64,000 nucleotides of DNA from Vibrio sp. YMD68 (GCF_029958905.1 NZ_CP124613.1:1240001-1304000), one strand, 5' to 3'. Positions 17,393 to 26,647 are shown, counted from the stretch's first letter. The notes: a model not told the origin generated them from the sequence alone. Numbers and translations: made by a program.

Positions 17393-18235
17393 TTAAACCG
17401 CTAATGAATGCAAACAAGCGACAACCCATCCGAGAATGGTTAATTGGAGCCAACGGTCGGCAAACAAGGCATCCGTTGGTGATTCACCTGAATCTTTTGC
17501 CTCTACAATAAACCAGTAACGGTATAAGCCAAATAAAACGAATGGAATGGTATACACCATATCTGGTCTATCTGAAATAACAAATAAGCTATAGAATAAG
17601 ATGGCACAAGTTGCTGACATTTCTGCATATTTATCAACTAGCTCTATGGTGTAAAACTGCAATACACTTCGTGCTTTGTTACCGCTTTTCATCAGCTCTT
17701 GTCGTCTCTTAATTGCTGCAAGGAAAAGTGCTAGAGAAAGTGTGGTGATAAACATCCAAGAAGAAAGTGGGACATCTAAAGAAACCGCACCTGCATACAC
17801 TCGCAAAACAAAACCTGTCGCTATCGTAAAAATATCTAATACAGGTTGATGTTTAAGGTAAAAAGTATACGCCACATTTAGTAGCAAGTACGCTGCAACT
17901 ACCGCTACTACCTTGGGGTAAACCAAAGCTGATAGCGCTACGACACCATACAAAACAACCATCAAAATGCGAGCTTGTGGTTTGTTCACTTCACCTGATG
18001 CTAGCGGTCTAGTTTTAGATTTAACAGGGTGCTTTCTGTCATTTTCAATGTCGTTATAGTCATTTAACACATAAGTTACTGATGACGCTAAACAAAAAAT
18101 AATAAAGGCAGATAGAGTATGCTGAACTGACAACATATCAGCGAATAACCCTGAGAAAAGCAAAGGCGCAAAAACAAAAGCATTTTTGACCCACTGCTTT
18201 GGTCGCATAAGGCGTAGAATTGGTAAGAAAAACAT
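17393..18235 (-). CDS. UbiA-family prenyltransferase, decaprenyl-phosphate phosphoribosyltransferase-like
   Basis: 280 residues from ATG 18235 (MFFLPILRLMRPKQWVKN); an upstream ATG at 18319 would add a non-family N-terminus that overlaps the divergent gene. The polyprenyl/Mg motif is 'LNDYNDIENDRKHPVKS' (NDxxDxxxD) and a second motif is 'YLKHQPVLDIFTIA'. The 'MRPKQWVKN' start and these motifs are those of DPPR synthases, which move phosphoribose onto decaprenyl phosphate for later epimerisation to arabinose donors. No DprE1/DprE2-like epimerase is present here, so the final donor could be a ribose lipid. Confidence 0.85.
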   Translation of the reverse strand: MFFLPILRLMRPKQWVKNAFVFAPLLFSGLFADMLSVQHTLSAFIIFCLASSVTYVLNDYNDIENDRKHPVKSKTRPLASGEVNKPQARILMVVLYGVVALSALVYPKVVAVVAAYLLLNVAYTFYLKHQPVLDIFTIATGFVLRVYAGAVSLDVPLSSWMFITTLSLALFLAAIKRRQELMKSGNKARSVLQFYTIELVDKYAEMSATCAILFYSLFVISDRPDMVYTIPFVLFGLYRYWFIVEAKDSGESPTDALFADRWLQLTILGWVVACLHSLAV

Positions 18236-18295
18236 GTTGATCGTTGAATTTATAAGTACATCAGTGTATTTTACGGAAAAAAGGCAAAAAAAGAT

Positions 18296-19693
18296 ATGCT
18301 TAATGACAATCGGATCCAAACATTTACTATAATTTTATTTTCTACTTTGTATGCAGTTGCATTCAATCAAAGCATTAAATTGAGTGGGGATGAAGACTAC
18401 TATTTTAGTTTATTTAAAAAGATGAAGCTTAGCATCCCCCAAGGTAACATTAATTACTATTTTTTTGAGGGTTCAATACGCCATGGATACTTTGACCCCG
18501 GTACATCTTTCATACTTACTTTTTTTTCTTATCTCCTTGACTCCCTTGGATTGAGTGGCATATCAACCCATCAATCAGTTCGATTTATCATAACAATATT
18601 TAACTCATTTATATTCACGGCAATATGCTTTAATGCAAAAAAAAATTACTGGTAAGTTTAACGCATTGACTTTTTTATGTTTATTTATTCCATATTACTC
18701 CTTCTATAGTGGTGCTTTGTGGGGAGAAGCTTTAGCAACCAACCTAGCCATCCTCTCCATCGTGTTATTTGAAAACATCATTAGAAAAAATAAAGTATTA
18801 AAAGTGAAATTTATTTTTAGCACTATTATTATTGGGGGTTTGTTATCATTAACAGCTCTTATTAGACCTCAATATAGCGCATTGATATTAGTTTTTTTCT
18901 TAGGTGGTTAATGAGCACAGAGAAAAAAGAGTTAAAACTTCATGTTCTTTTAATTCCACTTTTTGGATTAATTTGTGTTTTTTCATGGCGCTCAAGTCTA
19001 AGTGATAAATTCGGCTCATTTTTCATGAATATTAGCCCAAGTCATTATCAATTTGTTATTGATAATGACTACTCTAAGGAAGCAAAGGAGTCAACAGGAC
19101 ATACCAATAGGTGGTATAGCGTGGATAGGTACCTAAAGGGAAATGCCAAAGATTACAAACTAGATTTAAAAGAAACTATAGAAAAACAGAAACAGAAACA
19201 GAAACAGAAACAAAATAAACGCACATTCACTGAAAAGGTACAACATCAAGTAGAACAACTAGAAAATTTTTATCTTCGTGAGTCAGATTTCTTGAACAGA
19301 TTTATAAATATAGGTACTAGTACCTATATTTATAAAAAATTTGAATGGCTATTAAAAACAAACAAATACCTAAGTCATACCTTGTTTTTATTATCGTCGG
19401 TATTGTTTATAATTCCATTCAAAAGTAATATCATGATGTCTTTTTACTATAAGTCAATGTTCTTTTTCATAACATTACAGTCTGAATTTTATTTTTCGCA
19501 TGGAAGATACTACATATCCTTGAACATCTTAACAATGGTATTCCTAATTTTCCTATCTAATAAAAGGAATATTGTGAAAGACAGTGAATACAATATATGG
19601 AAAATCAATACAGTTAAGATCGGATATATTATATTCTGGGTCTACGATTTATATCATTTTTATACTGTCATCATTTTTTATTTTAAGCGATAA
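18296..19693 (+). pseudogene. Multi-pass membrane glycosyltransferase-like (GT-C type), frameshifted
   Basis: Three consecutive open segments (18296-18655, 18633-18911, 18911-19693) together encode about 465 residues. The N-terminus has one hydrophobic helix and then 'KLSGDEDYYFSLFKK', an acidic loop like the catalytic D/E loop of GT-C enzymes. The first break is at A9 (18637-18645); A8 would join 'CFNAKK' to 'ITGKFNALTF'. The second is at 18905-18911, where one extra T would join 'FFLGG' to 'LMSTEKKE'; alternatively TAATG is a coupled restart. Family not recognised beyond this architecture. Noticeably AT-rich compared with flanking chromosomal genes. Confidence 0.6.
19187..19215 (+). repeat. 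CAGAAA hexanucleotide repeat coding for (KQ)n
   Basis: Four CAGAAA copies plus a partial fifth, in frame inside the glycosyltransferase-like gene, giving EKQKQKQKQKQNKR in a soluble loop. Copy changes would keep the frame. Confidence 0.9.
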
Positions 19694-19698
19694 TTAAC

Positions 19699-20067
19699 AT
19701 GAAAGAAATCAATATACTCAATAACAAATTCACTCGATTTATATTTGTTGGTTTTTGTAATTTCACCATTACAATAATCGTCTATAGTTTAATGAAAAAC
19801 ATTACTCCATATCTAGTCGCTTCAAGCTTGGCGTTTTCAATATCTGCAGTTAACAGTTATTTAATGAACAAACATTTTGTTTTCAAATCAGCATCAGGTA
19901 GTTTCTTATACTTCCTAATAGCAAACATACCTGGTCTTATCATTAACAACTTTTGTATGTTCCTGCTAATACAAAATAATTTCAATGATGTTCTATCTCA
20001 AATATTTTCAATAGGCGCAGTTATGGTAATAAACTTTAGCTTATTTAATATATTATTTAAAAAATAA
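19699..20067 (+). CDS. GtrA-family membrane protein
   Basis: 122 residues with four membrane segments, GtrA-type: 'FTRFIFVGFCNFTITIIVYSL', 'SFSISAVNSYLMNKHFVFKS' (the N..W/H..F signature) and two further helices. GtrA proteins are thought to flip polyprenyl-phosphate-linked sugars across the inner membrane. Six bp after the glycosyltransferase-like gene, so co-transcribed. With UbiA and DUF212 it suggests a lipid-linked sugar donor system. Intact. Confidence 0.85.
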   Translation: MKEINILNNKFTRFIFVGFCNFTITIIVYSLMKNITPYLVASSLAFSISAVNSYLMNKHFVFKSASGSFLYFLIANIPGLIINNFCMFLLIQNNFNDVLSQIFSIGAVMVINFSLFNILFKK

Positions 20068-20134
20068 TATATTTATCCGCACCAAAAGTTTTGGACACTG
20101 AGTTAAGTGAGTACAATCACTAACGAGGTGAACA

Positions 20135-20313
20135 ATGACAACTAAGAAAACACGAATCAAACATGCTCCTTAATTTAAAGCCGAAGCACTTAAGTTAGCA
20201 GAGAAAGTCGGTGTCGCTGCTGCCGCACGACAGCTATCGTTGTATGAATCTCAAATTTATGAGTGGCGTAAAACCGTCAAAAAAGATGCGAAAATCAGCA
20301 ATAGAGAAATGCA
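20135..20313 (+). pseudogene. IS3 orfA, N-terminal part
   Basis: Reads MTTKKTRIKHAP-stop-FKAEALKLAEKV, then 'AAAARQLSLYESQIYEWRK', a helix-turn-helix. TAA at 20171-20173 replaces the Glu codon usual in this family. The remaining 3' part of orfA is found beyond the IS21 element at 22776-22838 (TEELDIVKKAATYFAKNLK). Confidence 0.85.
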
Positions 20314-20494
20314 TATTTCGGAGCATTCCGGTCACCCATTTCAGTTTAAACCGATCACTGATTCCGCGATTATCCGATCACTTTTAGCCTAACTCCGAAA
20401 TCGGTGATCGGAATAGCGAAAACCTTCCTTTTTCTCTTTTAAATCAATAGCTCGCTATTCTTTACTTCTTAAACAAGCAAGTAAGGAAGCGACA

Positions 20495-21949
20495 ATGCCC
20501 AAAAAGAGAAATCCAATGAACAAAATCAAAGAGTTATTAAGCCATAAATACGACTGCGGTCTCTCAAATCGTGGTATCGCTTCTTGCCTTAAACTCGGCC
20601 CGTCCACCATATCGGAACTCCTTACTCGCTTTAAACAAAGCCAACTTGGTTGGCCTCTACCCGACAGTTGCAGCGATGCAGAACTCAGACGTAAAGGTAT
20701 GACTAAAATCTTGCTCTGGCAGGAGTATCATGAGCAATATCAAGAACAAGCTTACGCTGACACTCAGTTCTGTGAGCACTTCACTCGCTGGTTCAAAACC
20801 CAAAAACGCAGTATGCGTCAGCTCCATGTGGCGGGTGATAAGCTGTTTATCGATTACTGTGGGCCTCGCCTTCAGGTAGTTAACCCTGACACAGGTGAAG
20901 TACGCGAAGCGGAAGTGTTCGTGGCGACTTTAGGTGCATCGAATTACACCTATGTTGAAGCCTTCCCCAGCCAAGGGAAGCCCTACTGGTTAGAGGCGCA
21001 TGCGAATACGTTCGAACACTTCGATGGCGTACCACAACTCTTAGTTCCCGATAACCTACGCAGCGCAGTCACCAAAGCCAATCGTTATGAGCCGAGGCTG
21101 AACGACAGCTATCAAAAACTGGCGAATCACTATCAAACCGCTGTGATGCCAGCTCGCCCCTACAAACCGAAAGACAAAGCCAAGGCAGAGAATGCCTTGC
21201 TCATAGTAGAGCGCTGGATCATGATGCGGCTGCGACACCAAACCTTCCATACCTTCAAAGGGTTGAATCTCGCCATCCGCGAACTTATGAATGAGTTAAA
21301 TCAGCGTCAAATGAAACAGTATGGCGCCAGCCGCCAAGCGCTGTTCGATAAACTCGACAAACCTGCATTAAAGCCATTGCCTAAGCAGCGTTACCTGTAT
21401 ACCGAAACGAAGCGAGCCCAAGTGGGCCCTGACTATCACATCGAACATCGCCGTCACTACTACTCGGTTCCCCATCAACTTGTTGGCCGCCATGTCGAGT
21501 TGGAAGCCTGTAATCGTCTGGCGCAGATCTACCATCAAGGTAACTTGGTGGCCCAGCATCCAAGTAGCTCAAGAGAGCGAGGAAACAGCACCCAACCAGA
21601 GCACATGCCAAGCAACCATCAACATCAGAAGTGGTCGCCAGGGCGCTTGCTTAGCTGGGGAGCCAATATTGGCCCAGCGACACGAGAGGTCGTCAATAAG
21701 ATACTGAACTCTAAGCCTCATCCAGAGCAGTCTTATCGTTCCTGTCTTGGCTTGCTCAGCCTCAGTAAAACCTATGGCGAATCGCGCCTAGAGCAAGCCT
21801 GTAAAGATGCGCTGATGCTGACAAAATCCAATTACACCTTCATCAGCAATTTGCTGAAAAACAATCGTGAAGGACAACTGAGTAAAGACAATACGAGTAT
21901 GCCAAACCTTGTTCATAGTAATGTTCTTGGCCCGAACAGTTATCACTAG
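20495..21949 (+). CDS. istA: IS21-family transposase IstA
   Basis: 484 residues. N-terminal HTH ('HKYDCGLSNRGIASCLKLGPS'), then a DDE integrase-type core starting at 'GDKLFIDYCGPRL', with 'VATLGASNYTYVEAFPSQ', 'VPDNLRSAV' and 'KAKAENALLIVERW' giving the D, D and E residues. Length is normal for IstA. The reading frame is intact, yet its partner IstB is interrupted, so transposition is doubtful. Confidence 0.93.
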   Translation: MPKKRNPMNKIKELLSHKYDCGLSNRGIASCLKLGPSTISELLTRFKQSQLGWPLPDSCSDAELRRKGMTKILLWQEYHEQYQEQAYADTQFCEHFTRWFKTQKRSMRQLHVAGDKLFIDYCGPRLQVVNPDTGEVREAEVFVATLGASNYTYVEAFPSQGKPYWLEAHANTFEHFDGVPQLLVPDNLRSAVTKANRYEPRLNDSYQKLANHYQTAVMPARPYKPKDKAKAENALLIVERWIMMRLRHQTFHTFKGLNLAIRELMNELNQRQMKQYGASRQALFDKLDKPALKPLPKQRYLYTETKRAQVGPDYHIEHRRHYYSVPHQLVGRHVELEACNRLAQIYHQGNLVAQHPSSSRERGNSTQPEHMPSNHQHQKWSPGRLLSWGANIGPATREVVNKILNSKPHPEQSYRSCLGLLSLSKTYGESRLEQACKDALMLTKSNYTFISNLLKNNREGQLSKDNTSMPNLVHSNVLGPNSYH

Positions 21950-21959
21950 GAGAAAGGAT

Positions 21960-22700
21960 ATGAATGCACTGAACGACCAACTCAAAACCCTACTCCTGAG
22001 TCATGCAGCGAAAGCATTAGAGCAGCAGCAAGAGCAACTGACCACCTACGCAGAACTTGACTTCGAGGAAAGGCTAAGCCTACTTCTGGAAAGCTAAATC
22101 TTGAATCGCAATCAGAGCAAAATCCAACGCTTAAAACGACAAGCCAAGCTGAGAGTAGATGCGCAGCCCATCCAACTCATCTATAAGGAGGGACGAAACC
22201 TCAATCGTAAACAGATGAGCGAACTTCTGACGGGCAGTTATCTAAATAAACACCAGAACATATTGGTTACAGGCCCAACAGGCGCAGGAAAAACGTTTCT
22301 TGCCTGCGCACTGGCAACCAGCGCCTGTGACCAACAACAAACGGTTAGGTACTACCGATTAACTCGTTTGCTTGACGACCTGACCGCTGGTCGTATGGAT
22401 GGTAGCTATCAAAAGCAACTCCAATCACTGGCTAAGAAAGCCTTACTTATCCTCGACAACTGGGGGATGGAAAAACTGACACAAGAGCATGCGGGTCACT
22501 TATTAGAAGTGCTTGAAGATCGTTATCAAAACAGCAGTACAATCGTCATCAGTCAGTTACCTGTAAAGGAGTGGTACAACATGATCGGCAACGCGACCGT
22601 TACAGACGCGCTAATGGATCGGCTAGTACACAATAGTCATCGACTAGAACTGGGAGGTGAATCAATGAGAAAACTGGCGCAATCCGATCAATTAGAGTAA
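21960..22700 (+). pseudogene. istB: IS21-family helper ATPase IstB with an internal stop
   Basis: From ATG 21960 (after GGAGAAAGGAT) the frame reads MNALNDQLKTLLLSHAAK... to TAA at 22095-22097, then continues in the same frame as ILNRNQSKIQRLKRQ with Walker A 'VTGPTGAGKTFLA' and Walker B 'ALLILDNWGM'. The full protein would be about 246 residues, normal for IstB; the stop removes the N-terminal domain. Restart at TTG 22101 could give a 199-residue protein without the IstA-contacting part. Confidence 0.82.
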
Positions 22701-22837
22701 AAATAAGAAGAGAGAAAAACGGTAGGATCAGGTGATCGGAATAAACCGAAACGAGCGATCGCAATCACCGAAATACGCACTGAAGAGCTAGATATCGTAA
22801 AAAAGGCCGCCACCTACTTCGCGAAAAATCTAAAGTA

Positions 22838-23694
22838 GATTGCTATGAGTTTATACTCGAACACCTGATGCAGTATAGGATTGTCCGTATGTCTAAGGTG
22901 TTTGGGGTTTCTCGAAGTGGGTTATATTATTGGATTGATAATCGCCATAGAGTCACTCAACACAACGAGCACCGCAAGCAACTTGATAGCAAAGTTCATG
23001 AAGTTTTTGATGATAAAAAGGAACGTGATGGTGCAAGGCGCATTCAAAAAGAACTTGAAGAAAATCATGATGTAAAAACCATCGCCGCTAGCATGAAGCG
23101 TCAGGGATTAGTTGCGAAGGCCGCCCGTAAGTTCAAATGTACGACAGACAGTAAGCATAAGCTTCCTATTGCACGGAACTTGCTTGAGCAAGACTTTAAT
23201 GCGACAGCACCAAACCAAAAATGGGCTGGAGATATCACCTATCTAGCGACAAGCGAAGGTTGGATGTATTTAGCCGTTATTATCGACTTGTATTCACGGC
23301 AAGTAATTGGTTGGTCAATGAGTACCAGAATGACCTCAACTCTTGTCTGTGATGCACTATCGATGGCATTGTTCCGCAGAGGCAGGCAGAAGAGGTTATT
23401 ATCCATAGTGATAGAGGTAGCCAATATTGCTCAAAAGACTACCGAGACTTAATCGCGGCCCATAATCTAAAACAAAGTATGAGTAGGAAGGGAAATTGTT
23501 GGGATAACGCCTGTGTTGAGAGCTTCTTCCACTCTGTGAAAGTAGAAGCCGTCCAATACGAGCCGATAATGACACGAGAAGAGATGCGTCAAGCACTCTT
23601 TGAATACATCGAAGTTGATTATAATCGAACAAGAAGGCACAGTGCTCTTGGGTATCTAAGCCCAGTTAACTTTGAAAAACAATATGTCGCTTAA
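22838..23694 (+). pseudogene. IS3 orfB transposase with 1-nt deletion
   Basis: Frame reads DCYEFILEH ... RMSKVFGVSRSGLYYW, overlapping the orfA end in the -1 frame as in active IS3 elements. DDE core: 'WAGDITYLAT' (D1), 'HSDRGSQYCS' (D2), 'CWDNACVESFFHSVK' (E). A single base is missing near 23388 (GGCAGGCAGAAGAG), so the first frame ends at 23452 and the rest (from IIHSDRG) is in the next frame. The transposase is dead. Confidence 0.88.
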
Positions 23695-23917
23695 TGCGGT
23701 TTCCAGTCTAACTGGAGCAGATCAATATTCTCAAAACTAAAAAACTCGCCAATAGAGTGCTTTTTTCCACCCTTACCTTTTAGTCAATTTGACGTTTATT
23801 CGATTTACGGCTCACTGACTCAGTGTTTAAACAACACTTTTAAACCTAAGCAACCTCAGAAACACCAACTTACGTGATAAAATCACACTCAATGTTCAAA
23901 TCAATAGCATAAGAATT

Positions 23918-24682
23918 ATGTATCAAGAACTCTTAGCACCAATCAACTCATTTTTGAGATGCTCAACACCTGAAAAATGGATTGATGAAGCAACAAAAGA
24001 AGAGAACCTATCCGTTATCTTGCGGGACCATCTCCTATGCGAGCTCAAAGCCGCTCAAAGTGCCATGTTCTTATTGAAACGATACGCGGTTGACGAAGAA
24101 GGCAAACACCAACTGACCGAGCTACTCAAACCCTATGAAGAGTTTGCATACAAGCGAATCGGTAATCTCAGCACGTTAAAAGGAAAGAGCAATGTCTCGA
24201 AGATGATTCAGCCTAAGCCCAATTGTAACTATGGGTTAGACATGATCGATAAGCTCATCATGTTGATTCGAGAAGAGCTACACCATTTCTACCAAGTGCT
24301 CGAAATTATGGAAAAAGAAAACATTCCTTACGAACCTATATCAGCCTCTCGATATGCCAAAGGGATGATGAAGCAGGTAAGAACCTACGAGCCCGAAGCA
24401 CTCGTTGACAAGCTCATTATAGGTGCCTTTATCGAAGCACGTTCTTGCGAACGGTTTGCGATGCTAGCGCCTTACTTAGACGATGAATTGGGCAAGTTTT
24501 ATATTTCTTTGTTGCGATCAGAAGCAAGGCACTACCAAGACTACCTCAAACTGGCTCAAAGTATTTCTAGCACGGACATTACCGATAGAATAGCCGTTTT
24601 TGCTCAAGCCGAAGCGGAACTGATCTCTAGTGTAGATGAGGATTTTAAGTTTCATTCAGGTAAACCCATTCACTCAGTTTAA
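23918..24682 (+). CDS. miaE: tRNA-(ms2io6A37)-hydroxylase MiaE
   Basis: 254 residues. A non-heme diiron, ferritin-like enzyme that hydroxylates ms2i6A37 in tRNA. Conserved features are 'DHLLCELKAAQSAMFLLKRYA' (Glu ligand), 'IREELHHFYQVLEIM' (E..H), 'GAFIEARSCERFAML' and 'EARHYQDYLKLA' (E..H). Complete and apparently functional. Its first ~43 codons are diverged from the stub at 12863, consistent with the island having supplied a new 5' end and promoter. Native neighbours are cueR (left) and the DUF2999 gene (right). Confidence 0.95.
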   Translation: MYQELLAPINSFLRCSTPEKWIDEATKEENLSVILRDHLLCELKAAQSAMFLLKRYAVDEEGKHQLTELLKPYEEFAYKRIGNLSTLKGKSNVSKMIQPKPNCNYGLDMIDKLIMLIREELHHFYQVLEIMEKENIPYEPISASRYAKGMMKQVRTYEPEALVDKLIIGAFIEARSCERFAMLAPYLDDELGKFYISLLRSEARHYQDYLKLAQSISSTDITDRIAVFAQAEAELISSVDEDFKFHSGKPIHSV

Positions 24683-24733
24683 GGCAAATGATAGACTGTT
24701 CACCTAATTGATTGAGTATTCAAAGGTAATGTA

Positions 24734-24985
24734 ATGAACCCGATTCTTGCGATGTTACGAGAAAATAATATAGACGATGCACAGATCAGTGCGCTGTTTG
24801 AAGTGCTGACTCAAAACCCTTTAGCAGCGATGACAACCATCAGCCAACTGGGTTTACCTCAAGAAAAACTTCAGGCATTAATGGGGCAAGTCATGCAAAA
24901 TCCGGCGCTGATTAAAGAAGCCGTGACTGAGCTTGGGTTAGACTTTTCAAAAGTAGAAGCCGCTAAAGAGCAGCTAAACAAATAA
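24734..24985 (+). CDS. DUF2999-like small protein
   Basis: 83 residues, helical, no signal peptide or membrane segment. 'LFEVLTQNPLAAMTTISQLGLPQEKLQALMGQVMQNP' has the repeated 'TQNPLAAM..' / 'QNPALI' pattern of the Vibrio DUF2999 family. Function unknown. RBS-like AAGGTAATGT precedes the ATG, 51 bp after miaE, so possibly one transcript. Confidence 0.75.
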   Translation: MNPILAMLRENNIDDAQISALFEVLTQNPLAAMTTISQLGLPQEKLQALMGQVMQNPALIKEAVTELGLDFSKVEAAKEQLNK

Positions 24986-24997
24986 ACAAAGTCGAAT

Positions 24998-25028
24998 GGC
25001 CGTTTGAGATGCTACCCTCCAAGCGGCC
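24998..25028 (+). terminator. Possible terminator after DUF2999 gene
   Basis: 9-bp stem with one G-U pair (GGCCGTTTG / CAAGCGGCC) and a 13-nt loop, followed by TATTT. The T-run is weak. Confidence 0.4.
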
Positions 25029-25237
25029 TATTTCCCCTCAGAATCGTTCGCCACGATTGGAAACATGCCCATCGACACCGCTCAGTGCTTTCTAATAGCC
25101 TATACGCCTATCGTGAACGTGTGATTGTTCGAATTTAACTATTAATAGTTGTAACAAATGTAACCAGAATTTTTATCGGTTATCCATATTGCTGTTACAC
25201 TGTAAGAGGACCACATAAAAATATAGATAACCCCAGA

Positions 25238-26470
25238 ATGCAGTATAAGATTCAAGATTCCATTAAAATTTCTATCGACACATTGACTGTTGGCATGTTT
25301 GTAACAGCGATAGAGCATACCGAACGTGTCAATTTAGCGCACGCGGGCCGTGTCTCCTCACCATCTGCCATTGATCAGCTTAAAAAAAGCGAAGTAAAGT
25401 TCGTTTGGGTGGATTCAAAACTGTCCGCAAAAAACTGCATTTTTAAGCCAATAAAACCAGAGGCTGAATCAACCGAAGAAGTTGCGTCCACGCCTAAACC
25501 TGTAGCGCTCGCTTCCAATGCACATAAAACGGCTAAAAAACCAACCAGTCGACATGCAAACCAACAAAAAGCCAAAAAGCTGATCGCGGAAGCAAAAGGG
25601 TTAGCCAATCGCCTCATGTCCCACACCTTTGAAGGCAAAATCATCGAGCTTGACGAAATCGATGACTGGGCTGATAACATGATCGAATCAGTATTAATTG
25701 ATTCTGATGCGTTGCGGTGTGTATCGGCATTGAGGAAAAAAGACGCCTACCTATTAGAACACTCGGTCAATGTTGCCTGCTTACTGGTGACGTTTGGTAA
25801 ACACTTAGGTTTAGACAAAAACACACTCAAGCAAATGGCTGTCGGTGGAATCATTCATGACATTGGCAAAACCAAAGTGAAAGATGAGGTGTTACACAAA
25901 CCCGCTAAGTTAACCCCTGAAGAGTTTGAACATATGAAACTTCATCAGGTGTTTGCAGACCAGATGATTTTACACATCGAAGGTCTGAGTGATATAAGCC
26001 GAGACGTTTGTTTAATGCACCATGAAAAGCTGGATGGAAACGGCTATCCTCACGGCTTAAAAGGTGACGAGATACCGTTACATGCTCGAATGGTTTGTAT
26101 TATTGATATTTATGACGCCTTAACCGCCGATCGTTGTTACAAAAAAGGCATGAGTTCGTCGGAAGCATTTAAGATCATACTGAAATTGACGCCGTTCCAC
26201 CTTGACCCAGATTTAGTGTATAAATTCATCAACTGCATCGGCGTCTACCCTGTCGGTTCTTTGGTGGAGCTTTCTGATGGCCGAGTCGGGATTGTATGGA
26301 CATCAAACCCGACTCAACCGCTCAAGCCAGAAGTAAAATGCTTTTATTCCAATAAATACAAACGCTTTTGCGATGTGGGCTTTATCGACCTAAAAAGCAG
26401 TAAACTGGTGATTGAAAAAGCGATATCCCCGTCTTCTATCGATGTTGATACCGCGCCTTTTTACGATTAG
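25238..26470 (+). CDS. HD-GYP cyclic-di-GMP phosphodiesterase with N-terminal DUF3391
   Basis: 410 residues. The N-terminal DUF3391 ('IKISIDTLTVGMFVTAIE') is followed by a linker rich in Lys/Ala. The HD-GYP domain is complete: 'HSVNVACLLVTFGKHL', 'HDIGKTKVKDEVLHKPAKLT' (His207-Asp208 metal pair), 'CLMHHEKLDGNGYPHGLKGD' (HHE and GYP motifs) and 'IIDIYDALTADRCYKKG'. The intact motifs predict active c-di-GMP hydrolysis, hence control of motility or biofilm. Monocistronic. Confidence 0.93.
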   Translation: MQYKIQDSIKISIDTLTVGMFVTAIEHTERVNLAHAGRVSSPSAIDQLKKSEVKFVWVDSKLSAKNCIFKPIKPEAESTEEVASTPKPVALASNAHKTAKKPTSRHANQQKAKKLIAEAKGLANRLMSHTFEGKIIELDEIDDWADNMIESVLIDSDALRCVSALRKKDAYLLEHSVNVACLLVTFGKHLGLDKNTLKQMAVGGIIHDIGKTKVKDEVLHKPAKLTPEEFEHMKLHQVFADQMILHIEGLSDISRDVCLMHHEKLDGNGYPHGLKGDEIPLHARMVCIIDIYDALTADRCYKKGMSSSEAFKIILKLTPFHLDPDLVYKFINCIGVYPVGSLVELSDGRVGIVWTSNPTQPLKPEVKCFYSNKYKRFCDVGFIDLKSSKLVIEKAISPSSIDVDTAPFYD

Positions 26471-26572
26471 TTGGATTGGAGATTGAACGAGTGTTCATGG
26501 GGTATTCACGTTAGCCCCTGAATTCCAATCAATGACTCTCTGGATTCTCTGTCCGATACAAAAATATGACTC

Positions 26573-26604
26573 GCCTGTTATAGCCATCATAGTCAATAAC
26601 AGGC
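26573..26604. terminator. Possible bidirectional terminator between convergent genes
   Basis: 9-bp stem GCCTGTTAT/ATAACAGGC with a 14-nt loop and CTCTTT after it, between the convergent HD-GYP and AhpD-like genes. Confidence 0.4.
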
Positions 26605-26647
26605 TCTTTAATGTCGATGCTAAATTCGGCTCACTGCGTAATTTGAA

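Larger units (their letters stand above)
20314..22775 (+). mobile_element. IS21-family insertion sequence
   Basis: Carries istA and istB in the usual order. Terminal repeats are imperfect inverted copies: TATTTCGG...CCGATCAC on the left (20314-20358) and the complement on the right (about 22731-22775). A 3-4 bp GCA/CGC similarity at the junctions may be a target duplication, but this is not certain. It sits inside orfA of the IS3 element. Confidence 0.82.
20074..23724 (+). mobile_element. IS3-family insertion sequence, inactivated and interrupted by an IS21-family element
   Basis: Outer element with orfA and orfB of the IS3 type. Imperfect terminal repeats align: left 20074-20110 (...TTTTGGACACTGAGTTAAG) against the reverse complement of the right end (...GACTGGAAACCGCATTAAG). 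orfA has an early stop and is split by the IS21 element; orfB has a 1-nt deletion. Ends are approximate. Confidence 0.75.
12991..24045 (+). mobile_element. Degenerate integrative/mobilizable island inserted in miaE
   Basis: Bounded by the short sequence GAGCT at 12986-12990 (after the miaE stub) and 24041-24045 (inside the complete miaE). A serine recombinase relic sits next to the left end, followed by mobC and relaxase relics, then cargo of polyprenyl-phosphate sugar genes and nested insertion sequences. The complete miaE has a replaced 5' end, as with elements that restore the target gene on insertion. Exact att sites are inferred from where the two miaE copies stop matching; the right limit could lie a little elsewhere. 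Confidence 0.7.

Noticed and set aside
19187..19215. Phase-variable repeat in the glycosyltransferase-like gene
   Set aside because: The unit is 6 bp, so changes do not alter the reading frame; the gene is broken elsewhere.
23990..24682. Complete miaE as an independent paralogue unrelated to the stub
   Set aside because: Homology of both copies ends at the same GAGCT and recombinase/mobilization genes lie between, which is better explained by insertion.
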